Assembly: GCA_021806565.1 (NCBI GenBank)
Contig: JAJZXK010000012.1
Location: 1 to 49,688, forward strand
From: Bacillota bacterium
GTDB taxonomy: Bacteria; Bacillota; Sulfobacillia; RBS10-35; JAJYVN01
Length of the DNA stretch: 49,688 bases
Reading direction: 5' to 3'
The notes under the pieces: generated by a model
Seen by the model: only the letters and a program-made list of their open reading frames with translations
Told to the model about the DNA's origin: nothing
Databases searched by the model: none
Translations under genes and position numbers: made by a program
Shown here: piece by piece, positions 16,487 to 24,750 of the stretch
Position numbering within the stretch: the first letter of the stretch is position 1
Layout of the letters: each line of letters starts with the position of its first letter

Positions 16487-18772
16487 CTACCCCGCACCAC
16501 CGTGCGCTTCCAGGCCCCGCAGCCGTACCTCCGCCACCGCGGTACCGGCCGGGCCGGACAGGCGCAGGTGCGCGCCGCCGTTTTGCGCCGGCCAGAGCGT
16601 CGCCGCCTCCAGCACGAAGCTCATCCGCCGCCAGCCGTCCTCGGTGTGGCTGGCGGCGACCCGCGCCGGGGTGTAGGCGGCCGAGGCCGTCGGGTAGGTG
16701 CACTGCAGTCCGGACCCGCCGCTCGCCGCGCCGGCCGGCTCGCGATAGACAACCTCCAGGGTCAGGCCACGCGGTGGGTCGGCCAGCATGTCCCAGCCCT
16801 CGACCAGCAGGTACAGGTGCCCGGTGATGCCCGCGCGCTGCGGCTCCAGAACCAAGCAGGTGCGACCGGCGGCGTCCTCCAGCCGGAAGCGGCCGTCGCC
16901 GTGCGGGACCGGGCGCAATCCGCCGGCATCGACCGCACCGCCGGCGGCGCTCAGGCAGGCGGGGTCCGCGGGCGGGCGGCGGCAGAATTCCCCGATCAAC
17001 GCCAGCAGCGTCACCAGATCGACCACGGTGATGCCTTCGGCTTCCAACGCCTGGGCGACGGAACGGTACCAGGACGGCGGCATGAGGATGGCGCGGCCGG
17101 CCGCGAACTGCGGGCCGCGTAGCGGAGCGAACAGCCGCCGCACCGCGTCCACCGCCGCGCCGGGCTCCACCCCCGGATGGCCGACGCCGTGGCTTGCCAG
17201 GTCGGCCACCGGCACACCGCCCGCCCGCCCGATGGCGGGTAGCCCCTGGCCGACGATGCCCCCGGGGGAAAAGCCCGTGTAGGCGCGAATCCCCTCCGCG
17301 CCCATGCGCGGCGCGAAGCCCTCCAGCACAAAGCCGGTGACCCGCAGGTCCCACCGCCGATAGGCCTCGGAGCAGTGCCGGGCCCACTCGGCCATACCGG
17401 ACGGCAGGCCGGAACCGCGCGGCGCCTGCAGGGCCCCGGGGTTGACGTAGCCCGCGCCGGAGTCCCCGGCGACGAAGCTGTCCGCCCCGGAGGCCGTGGC
17501 GCGCATCCAGGCCAGCGCGGGCGCCATCCGCTCGGCCAGGTTCGGGTTCACCGCCCAGGAAAGCGGCACCCGCCCGCGGTCGGGGTCGTTCCACAGCCTG
17601 GGCAGGGCTTGGTACAGCCAGGACGGGGCGTCGAAATCACCGACGTAAAAGGCAAAAAAGCGCTGGGGCGCCACCCGGCCTTCCGCGTCGCACCAGCCGG
17701 CCTCCGCCAGATCCGCCAACCGGGGTGCGGGACGCTGTGGATGCGTGGGCGGCAGCGGCAGGTGCCGGGTGAAGGAGGCGTTGGCCTGGGCCGACATGCC
17801 CAGGGCGTCCGCTTCGATATAGCCGTCATACTCCGAGACGACGTGGACGAAGTGCCACTCGGTCGGCACTGGGTCATGCTTCCCGCCGGCCACCCCGTGG
17901 GTCGTGTACTTGAACGCCCAGGGGGGAAACCCGCCAACGCGCAGCATCCGCCCCCCGGCACGCCCCTGCGCCGACCGGAGGATGGCGCGCAGGGTGCGGC
18001 CGTCCGTCCCAGGCACCTGATCCGGATCATCGATCGGCGACTCGTCCTCCCAGGGATCGAGGTCGCAGAAGAAAGCGCGCTCACCGATGAAGTAGTCGGA
18101 GTTGACCAGCGTGTTGTTCCAGAAGGAGCCGCCCACGCCCGGCCGTTTCAGCCAGTACGCGTCGATGTAGTACGCCAGTTGGACCGGACTGCACCTCCCG
18201 CGGTCCAGGTAGTGCGCCTTGGTCCAGAGGTAGGCGTCGCACTTGGCGCTGCCGCTCGATGGCAGGTCGGTGCCCGGAATACGGCCACTGCCCGTGAAGA
18301 GAACGCCGCCGTCCGGTGCGTCCAGGCGCACCCGCTCGCACCAGCCGGCCGCGACGAGATCCGCATACAGCGACGGCGCCGGCCGCCGCGCCACCGGCAG
18401 CAGGTCCTCGACCCCGGCGACCGTCGCGGCCACCGCCTGCGTGGCGGGCACGCGCGGATCCCAGACCACCAGACCGCGCGCCAGTCCGCCGAAACGCTCC
18501 AGCAGGTCCGGTAAGCGCGTGACTTCGTCCACCGGCGCCTGCGCGACCTCCCAGCCGAGTTCCGCCAGGCGCTCCCACCAGAACGCGTCCAGATCGGCCT
18601 CGCCGCCCCCGGCCACGCCACACAGATACAGCCGCGGCGCCGAGCGGTTGGCGATCCCCTGCAGCGCCGAGACCAGCGCAAGTTCGTCGTAGGCGCGCTC
18701 CAGCGCCGGACCGGGTTCGAGCCGGACCGCGCCATAGGGCATGCGGAAGTGGACCACCGGGTTGTCCACCAC
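16487..18772 (-). CDS. GxGYxYP-domain protein (putative glycan-processing)
   Basis: A 761-residue protein. Translation starts at GTG 18772, directly after the stop of the sialidase-like gene, with GGAGGGAGCC just upstream, so the two are translationally coupled. The central motif GAGYVNP (about residues 439-445) and surrounding sequence (SGLPSGMAEWARHCSEAYRRWDLRVTGF in outline) match the GxGYxYP domain family, found in carbohydrate-utilisation loci. N-terminal blocks such as ALQGIANRSAPRLYL and TTHGVAGGKHDPV also fit its N-terminal domains. The last ~130 residues look like a beta-sandwich carbohydrate-binding domain. The family has no established reaction that I know. No signal peptide is seen, so it may be cytoplasmic or exported by another route. 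Confidence 0.8.
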   Translation of the reverse strand: MVDNPVVHFRMPYGAVRLEPGPALERAYDELALVSALQGIANRSAPRLYLCGVAGGGEADLDAFWWERLAELGWEVAQAPVDEVTRLPDLLERFGGLARGLVVWDPRVPATQAVAATVAGVEDLLPVARRPAPSLYADLVAAGWCERVRLDAPDGGVLFTGSGRIPGTDLPSSGSAKCDAYLWTKAHYLDRGRCSPVQLAYYIDAYWLKRPGVGGSFWNNTLVNSDYFIGERAFFCDLDPWEDESPIDDPDQVPGTDGRTLRAILRSAQGRAGGRMLRVGGFPPWAFKYTTHGVAGGKHDPVPTEWHFVHVVSEYDGYIEADALGMSAQANASFTRHLPLPPTHPQRPAPRLADLAEAGWCDAEGRVAPQRFFAFYVGDFDAPSWLYQALPRLWNDPDRGRVPLSWAVNPNLAERMAPALAWMRATASGADSFVAGDSGAGYVNPGALQAPRGSGLPSGMAEWARHCSEAYRRWDLRVTGFVLEGFAPRMGAEGIRAYTGFSPGGIVGQGLPAIGRAGGVPVADLASHGVGHPGVEPGAAVDAVRRLFAPLRGPQFAAGRAILMPPSWYRSVAQALEAEGITVVDLVTLLALIGEFCRRPPADPACLSAAGGAVDAGGLRPVPHGDGRFRLEDAAGRTCLVLEPQRAGITGHLYLLVEGWDMLADPPRGLTLEVVYREPAGAASGGSGLQCTYPTASAAYTPARVAASHTEDGWRRMSFVLEAATLWPAQNGGAHLRLSGPAGTAVAEVRLRGLEAHGGAG

Positions 18773-19771
18773 TCAGGCTCCCTCCATCTCGACCGCTGGG
18801 ATCTGCGGCAGCGGCAGCCGCAGGTGGCGGATCGACCGCCGCTCGTGGGTGTACAGGACGTGCAACCGGTTGCCGGCCCCCGCCAGTAGCGCCGGGTACG
18901 AATACTCCCCCGGTCCCTCGGCCAACACCAGACGCAGCGGCCAACGGCCGCCGCCGTCGGCCGAACCCCGCAGGGCCAACACCCCGCGCCCCCGTTCGCG
19001 GTCGTCGTTGCAGGCCACAAGCCAGTGGCCGCGCGCGTCGACGACGGCGTCGCAGGCGCTGTTTGGATTGCTGAGCCCCGCCGGCCGCGCGGGGGTCCAG
19101 GTGCGGCCGGCGTCGGGAGACCGGCTCAGCCAAAGCGGCCCGCCGCGGCCGCCACAACGCAGCAACGCCGCCAGGCCGCCGTCCGCCAGCGGCAGCAGCG
19201 TCGGCTGAATGCAGCCCTGCGGTGCGGTGATGCGCGCCCCGGCCTCCCAGGACCAGCCGCCGTCCGCCGAGCGCAGCACCACACCTTCCCAACTCCGCTC
19301 GTCATAGAGCGGCAGCAGCCACTGGCCGCCGTGGCGTACCGGCTTGTTGCGTCCCAGCCAGCCCGGCGCCGCGTCGGCCATGTCCTGCGCGGCGCCCCAG
19401 GTAACACCGCCGTCGGTCGAACGCAGCCAGCGCACCCGCGCATCGGTCCAGCGCGGGCCGTCCAGGGTCGCAAACCACAGCCAGAGGTCTCCGCCTGGGG
19501 AGATCCCCAAGACAGGGTTTCCCTCGGCGCGCCCCGGTGTGTCGACCAAGACCCGGGCCTCCGACCATCCGCCGGCCTCGGTCCAGTTGGCCGTCAGTAC
19601 CGCCACGTCGGGCCGGCATTCGGCCGTGCCGGCGTACCAGGCGGCGACCAGCCGCTCCCCACCCCGACCGTCGTCCAGGGCCACGGCCGTCACCGCGTGG
19701 CACTCCGGCCACCGTCCCCCGGCGCGAAACGCGTCCGCCGCCTCCCAGCGCGCGCCAGCCGTCTGGGACAC
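18773..19771 (-). CDS. BNR/Asp-box sialidase-like protein
   Basis: A 332-residue protein starting at GTG 19771 with GGAGGGGGG about 9 bases ahead. An ATG at 19816 lacks a ribosome site. Four Asp-boxes of the form S-x-D-x-G-x-x-W are visible: STDGGVTW, SADGGWSW, SPDAGRTW and SADGGGRW, the mark of a six-bladed sialidase beta-propeller. The segment PECHAVTAV...RLVAAWYAGTAE and the late EYSYPALL also suit the exo-alpha-sialidase/BNR group. Catalytic Tyr/Glu and the FRIP motif cannot be placed with certainty, so glycosidase activity is unproven. No signal peptide is evident. It forms a coupled pair with the GxGYxYP protein and faces a divergent sugar-binding lipoprotein. Confidence 0.82.
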   Translation of the reverse strand: MSQTAGARWEAADAFRAGGRWPECHAVTAVALDDGRGGERLVAAWYAGTAECRPDVAVLTANWTEAGGWSEARVLVDTPGRAEGNPVLGISPGGDLWLWFATLDGPRWTDARVRWLRSTDGGVTWGAAQDMADAAPGWLGRNKPVRHGGQWLLPLYDERSWEGVVLRSADGGWSWEAGARITAPQGCIQPTLLPLADGGLAALLRCGGRGGPLWLSRSPDAGRTWTPARPAGLSNPNSACDAVVDARGHWLVACNDDRERGRGVLALRGSADGGGRWPLRLVLAEGPGEYSYPALLAGAGNRLHVLYTHERRSIRHLRLPLPQIPAVEMEGA

Positions 19772-19984
19772 TCCGCACCGCCCCCCTCCGCCAAGTTGCG
19801 ACGCCAGCCGCCCCATACCCCAACACACGGCGGCCACCTGCCGCCCCCGCCCCGACATCGGTACGAAGCGGGCCCGCGCCGCCGCCAGCGGCCAGGACGC
19901 CGACCGGCAGGAGCCGGCGGGTGGGCCTGGCAATGGAGCCCGACGGCAGCGACTCGTGCGGTGCCGTAGGGAGGGGCGGTCGTC

Positions 19985-21391
19985 ATGGTGCAGAGCGAGA
20001 CCCGACGGCGGGCGCTGTGGCGCCTGGCCGGTTGCTCGACGGCGGCGGCGGCCCTGGCGGCGTGCGGCCGCGCCCGCCCGACCGCGGCCCGCGGCGCCGT
20101 CCAGGTGCCGTTCCAACTCGACGTCATCGGCCCGCCGATCAACGCCTCCCTGATCCGCATGGTCCAGGACTTCGTCGACCGGCACTTCAACGCGCGCCAC
20201 CGCGGCGTACGGGCCGTCTGGCAGCCGCGCGGCAACGCGCAGGCCGTCGTCGCCACCATCCTGGCCGGGCAGCCGGCGCCGGTGGTGTTCGCATCCTGCT
20301 GCACGGACTTTCCCGTGCTGCAGCCCTTCCTGGCCCCGCTTGCGCCCTACCTGCACCGCGACAACATCCCGACCAGCCGTTGGGCGGCGCGGCGGCTGTC
20401 CACCTACCAGCCGGACGGCACACTGGTGGCCGTACCGTCGGACGCGGCTGGCCAGGCCTATATCTACCGCCAGGACATCCTCGACCAACTCGGGATCCCC
20501 TACCCCCCTCCCGACTGGACCCACCTGGACGCAAAGTCCATCTGGACGCGCTGCACCTCGGACCGGGGCGGTGTGCACCGCTACGGCGCCACCATCCCCT
20601 TCCAGCCAGGCGGCCCGAGCCCGGGCCTGGCCCTCTTCCACGGGTTCGGCGGCGCGTACATGGATGCGGGTCACACGCACTGCCAACTGACCGACCCGGG
20701 AAGCATCGCCTGTGGCCGCTACGCCTTCGACCTGCTGTGGAGCGGCGTTTGCACGGCGGGCGACGGCTGGCCGGCACCCGGCCTCGCCACCGGACAGGTC
20801 GTCTTCAGCCAGGGTGCGGACCCGTCGGTCCTGTGGGCGGTACAAAACCTCCGCGGCGCCAAGTGGGACTTCATCCCCTACCCGCGCTGGCCGGTGCGCC
20901 CGGCCACCATCGCCCAGGTCAACTTCTACGGATTGAACGCGACCGCGCCCGACCTGAACCTGGCCTGGGAGCTCTTCCGCTTCGCCGCCGTCGACCCGAC
21001 CTGGGCCCGTTACGTCATGCGGCTGACGCTGCAGCCGCCCGGCACGCTGGGCCAGCTCTCCGAGTGGGAAGCGGTGCTGCGCTCGGCGGTGCCGCTCCTG
21101 CGCCAGAAGGCCCTGAAGTACTGGACCCAGCCGGCGCTGGCCGGGGACGTTTATGAAGCCCAGCAGTTCTTCCGCTATCAGCCCCTGACCGCCATCTCGC
21201 TGGTGGCAAGCACCTGGGGCGCGTTGTGGCGCCGGCAGCTGCAGGTGCCCGCCGCCTTCGCCGCGATCACGCGCGCGGTGAACGCGCAGCAACAGGCGGA
21301 TCGCGGTAGCGCAGCGCCGACGGCCGCGGTGCTGCTGCGCCAGTCGCGCCGCGAGCGCGCCCGGCTGGCCGCCCTGTTTGCCGATGGTTGA
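19985..21391 (+). CDS. Extracellular sugar-binding lipoprotein (ABC, family 1), orphan
   Basis: A 468-residue protein from ATG 19985 (GGGAGGGG nearby). The N-terminus TRRRALWRL is Tat-like, followed by a hydrophobic stretch and the lipobox LAAC with lipidated C27. The mature part follows the CUT1 binding-protein plan: a first strand FQLDVIGPP, AQAVVATILAGQPAPVVFASC as the start of lobe one, then GTLVAVPSDAAGQAYIYRQDILDQLGIPYPPPDW, the classic 'Y-x-x-D-x-F/L-x-x-G-ϕ-P-x-P-x-T/D-W' block. No permease gene lies next to it, so it must share one elsewhere, for example the 40992-42791 pair, or act in sensing. It is divergent from the sialidase-like gene and heads a run of catabolic genes to 26256. 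Confidence 0.85.
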   Translation: MVQSETRRRALWRLAGCSTAAAALAACGRARPTAARGAVQVPFQLDVIGPPINASLIRMVQDFVDRHFNARHRGVRAVWQPRGNAQAVVATILAGQPAPVVFASCCTDFPVLQPFLAPLAPYLHRDNIPTSRWAARRLSTYQPDGTLVAVPSDAAGQAYIYRQDILDQLGIPYPPPDWTHLDAKSIWTRCTSDRGGVHRYGATIPFQPGGPSPGLALFHGFGGAYMDAGHTHCQLTDPGSIACGRYAFDLLWSGVCTAGDGWPAPGLATGQVVFSQGADPSVLWAVQNLRGAKWDFIPYPRWPVRPATIAQVNFYGLNATAPDLNLAWELFRFAAVDPTWARYVMRLTLQPPGTLGQLSEWEAVLRSAVPLLRQKALKYWTQPALAGDVYEAQQFFRYQPLTAISLVASTWGALWRRQLQVPAAFAAITRAVNAQQQADRGSAAPTAAVLLRQSRRERARLAALFADG

Positions 21392-21480
21392 GCGTTCCAA
21401 GTGGAGCGCGGCGGCCCGGCGAATACCGCGTTCGGACGAGCGCGCCGCGGGAGTCCGGGCGGTCGATTGGACGATGCGGA

Positions 21481-21954
21481 ATGGAGCGTGTTCACGCGTT
21501 GGGGGGCACGGTGGCTTCCGTGAGCATTCGCGACGCCGCCGCCGGGGATTTCGCCGCGGTCACGGCCCTGCTCGCCGAACTGGGCCGGCCCGCCGTCGGC
21601 GTTGGGGACACCGGCGCCGCGCGGGTGGTGTACGAACGCCACCTGGCGCGGACGGAGACGGCGTCCCTCGTCGCGGTGGTGGGCGGGGCCGTGGTCGGGT
21701 TCCTGTCGCTGGAGTTCCGCGACCGCCTCAACCGCACCCGCCCCCAGGCCTGGATCCCCGACCTGATCGTCACAGCGGCGCACCGGGGCACGGGGGTCGG
21801 CCGGGCCCTGCTTGCGCGGGGCATCGCGCAGGCACGGCGGCGCCAGTGCTGGAGCATCATGCTGGAATCGGGCAGCAACCGCCACGCCGCCCACGCACTG
21901 TACCGCCGCCTCGGACTGGTGGACGAAGGCTCCTACTGGATCCAATACTTCTGA
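21481..21954 (+). CDS. GNAT family N-acetyltransferase
   Basis: About 157 residues. I use ATG 21481, though GTG 21520 (VSIRDAAAGDF), nearer the first conserved strand, is equally possible; neither has a strong ribosome site. The protein is a compact single-domain GNAT: VSIRDAAAGDFAAVTALLAELG as the first strand and helix, AAHRGTGVGRAL as the acetyl-CoA-binding motif A, and the closing HAALYRRLGL-like block HAAHALYRRLGLVDEG. It sits between the binding lipoprotein and the RraA-like gene in the same orientation, so an amino-sugar substrate is conceivable. That is only inference from position. Confidence 0.82.
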   Translation: MERVHALGGTVASVSIRDAAAGDFAAVTALLAELGRPAVGVGDTGAARVVYERHLARTETASLVAVVGGAVVGFLSLEFRDRLNRTRPQAWIPDLIVTAAHRGTGVGRALLARGIAQARRRQCWSIMLESGSNRHAAHALYRRLGLVDEGSYWIQYF

Positions 21955-22072
21955 CCTGTGCCCTGGCGCGTCGGGGCCGGGGTCCCGGCCGGCAACCACG
22001 CCGGGCCCGCATGCGGACCGGCAGGGCGCCGGGGAGTCGCCGCGAAGGGCCGGGGCGGAGGGATGCCAAGCG

Positions 22073-22753
22073 ATGCCCCCACCGCCGCTGGATCCGGAGG
22101 TGCTGGCCCGCCTGCGCGCACACAGTACCCCGACGATCTGCAACGCCGTCGAGGCCTTCGACGTGCGGCCGCGGGACCAGGGATTCATGAACGCCCAAGT
22201 GCGCAGCATCCTGCCGCACCTGCCGCCCATGGTCGGATACGCGGTCACGGCCAAGATCGCCGCGGCCGGCCGGCCCGAAGCGCCGGGCGGGCCGAACCGC
22301 CATGCCTTCTGGCAGCACGTGCTTTCCGTGCCCGCGCCGCGCATCGTCGTGATTCAGGACCTGGATCCGACCCCGGTCGGATCCTACTGGGGTGAGGTGC
22401 AGGCCAACATCCACCGCGCCCTGGACTGCTGCGGCGCCGTCACCAACGGCGGCGTCCGCGACGTCCAGGAGGTCGCCGCGCTCGGTTTCCACCTGTTCGC
22501 CTCCTGCCTGCTCGTCTCGCACGCCTACGTCCGCCTGGTCGAGATCGGCGGGCCGGTGCGCATCGGCGGCTTGGACGTCCGGCCGGGAGACCTGCTGCAC
22601 GGAGACCGCCACGGGGTGACCAGTATCCCCATCGAGGTGGCCCCGGGGCTGGATGCGGCCGTGGCCCGCCTCAGCCGGCGCGAGGTGGAGGTCCTCTCCG
22701 CCTGCCGGGCCGAACCGTTCGATCTGCGGGAGTTGCGCCGGGTCTATGGCTGA
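22073..22753 (+). CDS. RraA-family protein (HMG/CHA aldolase or oxaloacetate decarboxylase-like)
   Basis: A 226-residue protein from ATG 22073, with GGAGGG upstream. Conserved family blocks are TPTICNAVEAFDVRPRDQG, GYAVTAKI, VVVIQDLDP, the substrate- and metal-binding GGVRDVQEV (R129, D130) and GDLLHGDRHGV. Characterised relatives cleave 4-hydroxy-4-methyl-2-oxoglutarate or 4-carboxy-4-hydroxy-2-oxoadipate, or decarboxylate oxaloacetate, with a divalent metal. RraA itself inhibits RNase E but lacks catalytic activity. In sugar loci these proteins often act on 2-oxo-acid intermediates, so a role late in a sugar-acid pathway is plausible. The next gene starts 41 bases downstream. Confidence 0.85.
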   Translation: MPPPPLDPEVLARLRAHSTPTICNAVEAFDVRPRDQGFMNAQVRSILPHLPPMVGYAVTAKIAAAGRPEAPGGPNRHAFWQHVLSVPAPRIVVIQDLDPTPVGSYWGEVQANIHRALDCCGAVTNGGVRDVQEVAALGFHLFASCLLVSHAYVRLVEIGGPVRIGGLDVRPGDLLHGDRHGVTSIPIEVAPGLDAAVARLSRREVEVLSACRAEPFDLRELRRVYG

Positions 22754-22794
22754 GGCATGGGCGCCGAATCCGCTGCAAGAGGAGTGGTGACCGA

Positions 22795-23643
22795 ATGCGT
22801 CTGTGTTTTCACGGTACCCTGGTCCGCGGCGAGCGCCTGAATCTGGAGGACCGGCTGCGCGCGGCCGCACGGTTCGGCTACACCGCGGTCGACTGCGGCC
22901 ACGCGGAGTTGAACGCACTGCCGGCAAGCAACCCCTACGGCCCCTGGCGGGAACTCGGCCTGGTGCCGGGCCTGGTCGGCGGCCTGATCGGCGCCAGCCC
23001 CTTCGCCCCCGAGGATGCCTTCACGCAGGGAATCCAAGGCCTTGACCGGCGCGCGGCGGCGGCGGCCGAGGCCGGAGCGACGATGACGGGCATGGTCCTG
23101 CCCAACCGCAGCGACCTGCCGGAGCCCCAGGCGCGGGCGATGATCCTCGAGCGCTTGCGGCGCATCGGTCAGGGCCTGGCTGGCTCCGGCATCCGCGTTG
23201 CGGTCGAGTTCCTCGGCGTGCGCTCGCTGCGGCCGGAACTGGCGCATCCCTTCCTGCAATCGTACGCCGCCACCCTCGAACTCCTCACGGAGACCGGCGA
23301 CGAGCAGATCGGCCTGCTACTGGACGCATACCACTGGTACGCGTCGGGCACTTCCGCCGCGGCCGTCGCCGCGACGCCCGCCAGCCGGCTGGTCTACCTC
23401 CACATCAACGACTGCAAGCCCGGCCCCCTGGACCAGATCCAAGACGCCGACCGCCTCCTCCCCGGCGAGGGGGTCATCGACCTGCCCGCTTGGCTGCGGG
23501 CGGTCGCTGCGACCGGTTACGACGGCTGCATCGCCCCGGAGGTCCTTGGCCCCCGCCTCCAGGGGATGACCACCGCCGGCGCCGCAACCGCGTGCGCCGA
23601 CGGTATCTGGAGCGCCATGCGCGCCGCGGGGCTTGAGGCCTGA
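22795..23643 (+). CDS. Sugar phosphate isomerase/epimerase (AP-endonuclease-2-like TIM barrel)
   Basis: A 282-residue protein from ATG 22795, with GAGGAG 9 bases upstream. It follows the xylose-isomerase-like TIM-barrel plan: FGYTAVDCGHAE for strand 2, VAVEFLG with metal ligand E138, LLLDAYHWY with D177 and H180, LVYLHINDCK with H203, and CIAPEVLG with E249. These residues match the metal site of IolE/IolH/Hyi relatives, which isomerise or epimerise sugars, inosose or hydroxypyruvate. It belongs with the adjacent RraA-like gene and the frameshifted binding protein that starts 30 bases downstream. Substrate is not determined by sequence. Confidence 0.85.
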   Translation: MRLCFHGTLVRGERLNLEDRLRAAARFGYTAVDCGHAELNALPASNPYGPWRELGLVPGLVGGLIGASPFAPEDAFTQGIQGLDRRAAAAAEAGATMTGMVLPNRSDLPEPQARAMILERLRRIGQGLAGSGIRVAVEFLGVRSLRPELAHPFLQSYAATLELLTETGDEQIGLLLDAYHWYASGTSAAAVAATPASRLVYLHINDCKPGPLDQIQDADRLLPGEGVIDLPAWLRAVAATGYDGCIAPEVLGPRLQGMTTAGAATACADGIWSAMRAAGLEA

Positions 23644-23673
23644 CCCGCCGGTGGCCGGACGGGGGTGGCGACC

Positions 23674-24594
23674 ATGGTGGCGCGGCGCGGCCGCCGGCAG
23701 TTTCGGCTCCTGGCGTCCGGATGGGCCATGGCGGCCTGCGGACCATCACCCGTCCCCCCGCCGACGGCCGCGGCGAACCGGCGCATCCCCAGCATCTGCG
23801 TGCTGCTGCCCGAACCGCCCTCGATGGCAGAGGCGTTTGGCGCCTTTGACCCGGCCGTCGCGCCGGTGGCACGGTCATCCCCCGCGTTTCAGCGGCTCGT
23901 CCGGGCGCGCAACGCTCCGGTCTGGGCGATCGCCGGCGCCCAGGCCGACGCCCCTCCGGCGGTCTACGCGCCGCTGGATGCCGCGGTGCGGCGCGCCCGG
24001 CATCACCGCGGCAGACTTATTGCCCGGGGCGCTGACCGCCTTCCTGGGCCCGCGCGGCCTGTATGGGGTGCCCTTATCGCCCCTGATCCTTGGTGTGGAG
24101 TACCGCTGGGACGCCTTCAAGCGCCTGCGCCTTCCGGTGCCCGGACGGGCCTGGACCTTCGCGGACTTCGTCTCCGTTTGCGCGGCGCTCAGGTCCGGTC
24201 TGGATTCTGGCCGCCTGCGCAACACCGGCGTCTACGGCGTACTCCCGCCGCTGCTGGCGAGCACCCCGTTGACCATGGCCGGCGGCCGGCGACAACCCGT
24301 TTACGGCGAGGCCGCCTTCCGGTTGGTCTGGCAGGCCTTCGCGCTGGGGTTCGGAGGAAGCACGGGCGATGGCCACCGGTTTGATTTCGTTAACGCCGGG
24401 GCGCTCAAGGGATTCATGTGGCTGGTCTCCTTGGTGAGGCAGTTCGGCGCGCCGCCGGCGACGAACCCGGACGTGGCGGTGTTCCGCGCCCTGCGCGCGG
24501 CGGCGACCGGTGCGCAACCGCTGGCCCAGGCACTGGCCCTCGCCCAGGACGGGCTCAACCGCAGTCTTGGTCATCGAGCGCGGCCCGCTCCATG
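23674..24594 (+). pseudogene. Small sugar-binding lipoprotein, frameshifted
   Basis: From ATG 23674 a lipoprotein-like start MVARRGRRQFRLLASGWAMAACG (lipobox MAAC) leads into RIPSICVLLPEPPSMAEAF and on to PLDAAVRRA. The frame then changes. The continuation GITAADLLPGALTAFLGPRGLYGVPLSPLILGVEYRWDAFKRLRLPVP is in another frame and ends at 24594. A surplus C in the run at about 23994-23998 explains it. The second part shows the GLYGVPLS...DAFKRLRLPVPGRAWTFADF block of CUT1 binding proteins. The whole would be ~305 residues, shorter than its relatives (about 460), so it may be truncated as well. It could be a dead paralogue of the 19985-21391 gene, or the frameshift could be a read error. Confidence 0.6.
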
Positions 24595-24750
24595 ACCCCG
24601 GTCACCACCGTGGGCAGCCATCGGCGGCGCGGCGGTAGCGCCCACCGCGTCAGGCCGGCTCCATCACCAAAGGAGCCCGCCGCCCTGCCGCGAAGCCGGA
24701 AAGGGGAGCCGTTCGAGCCCACCGGTCCACGCGTCGAAAGAGGCCCAAGC

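Noticed and set aside
19772-21400. Long minus-strand open frame continuing upstream of the sialidase-like gene
   Set aside because: It is antisense to the sugar-binding lipoprotein and reflects GC-rich codon bias. The sialidase start at 19771 has a clear ribosome site.
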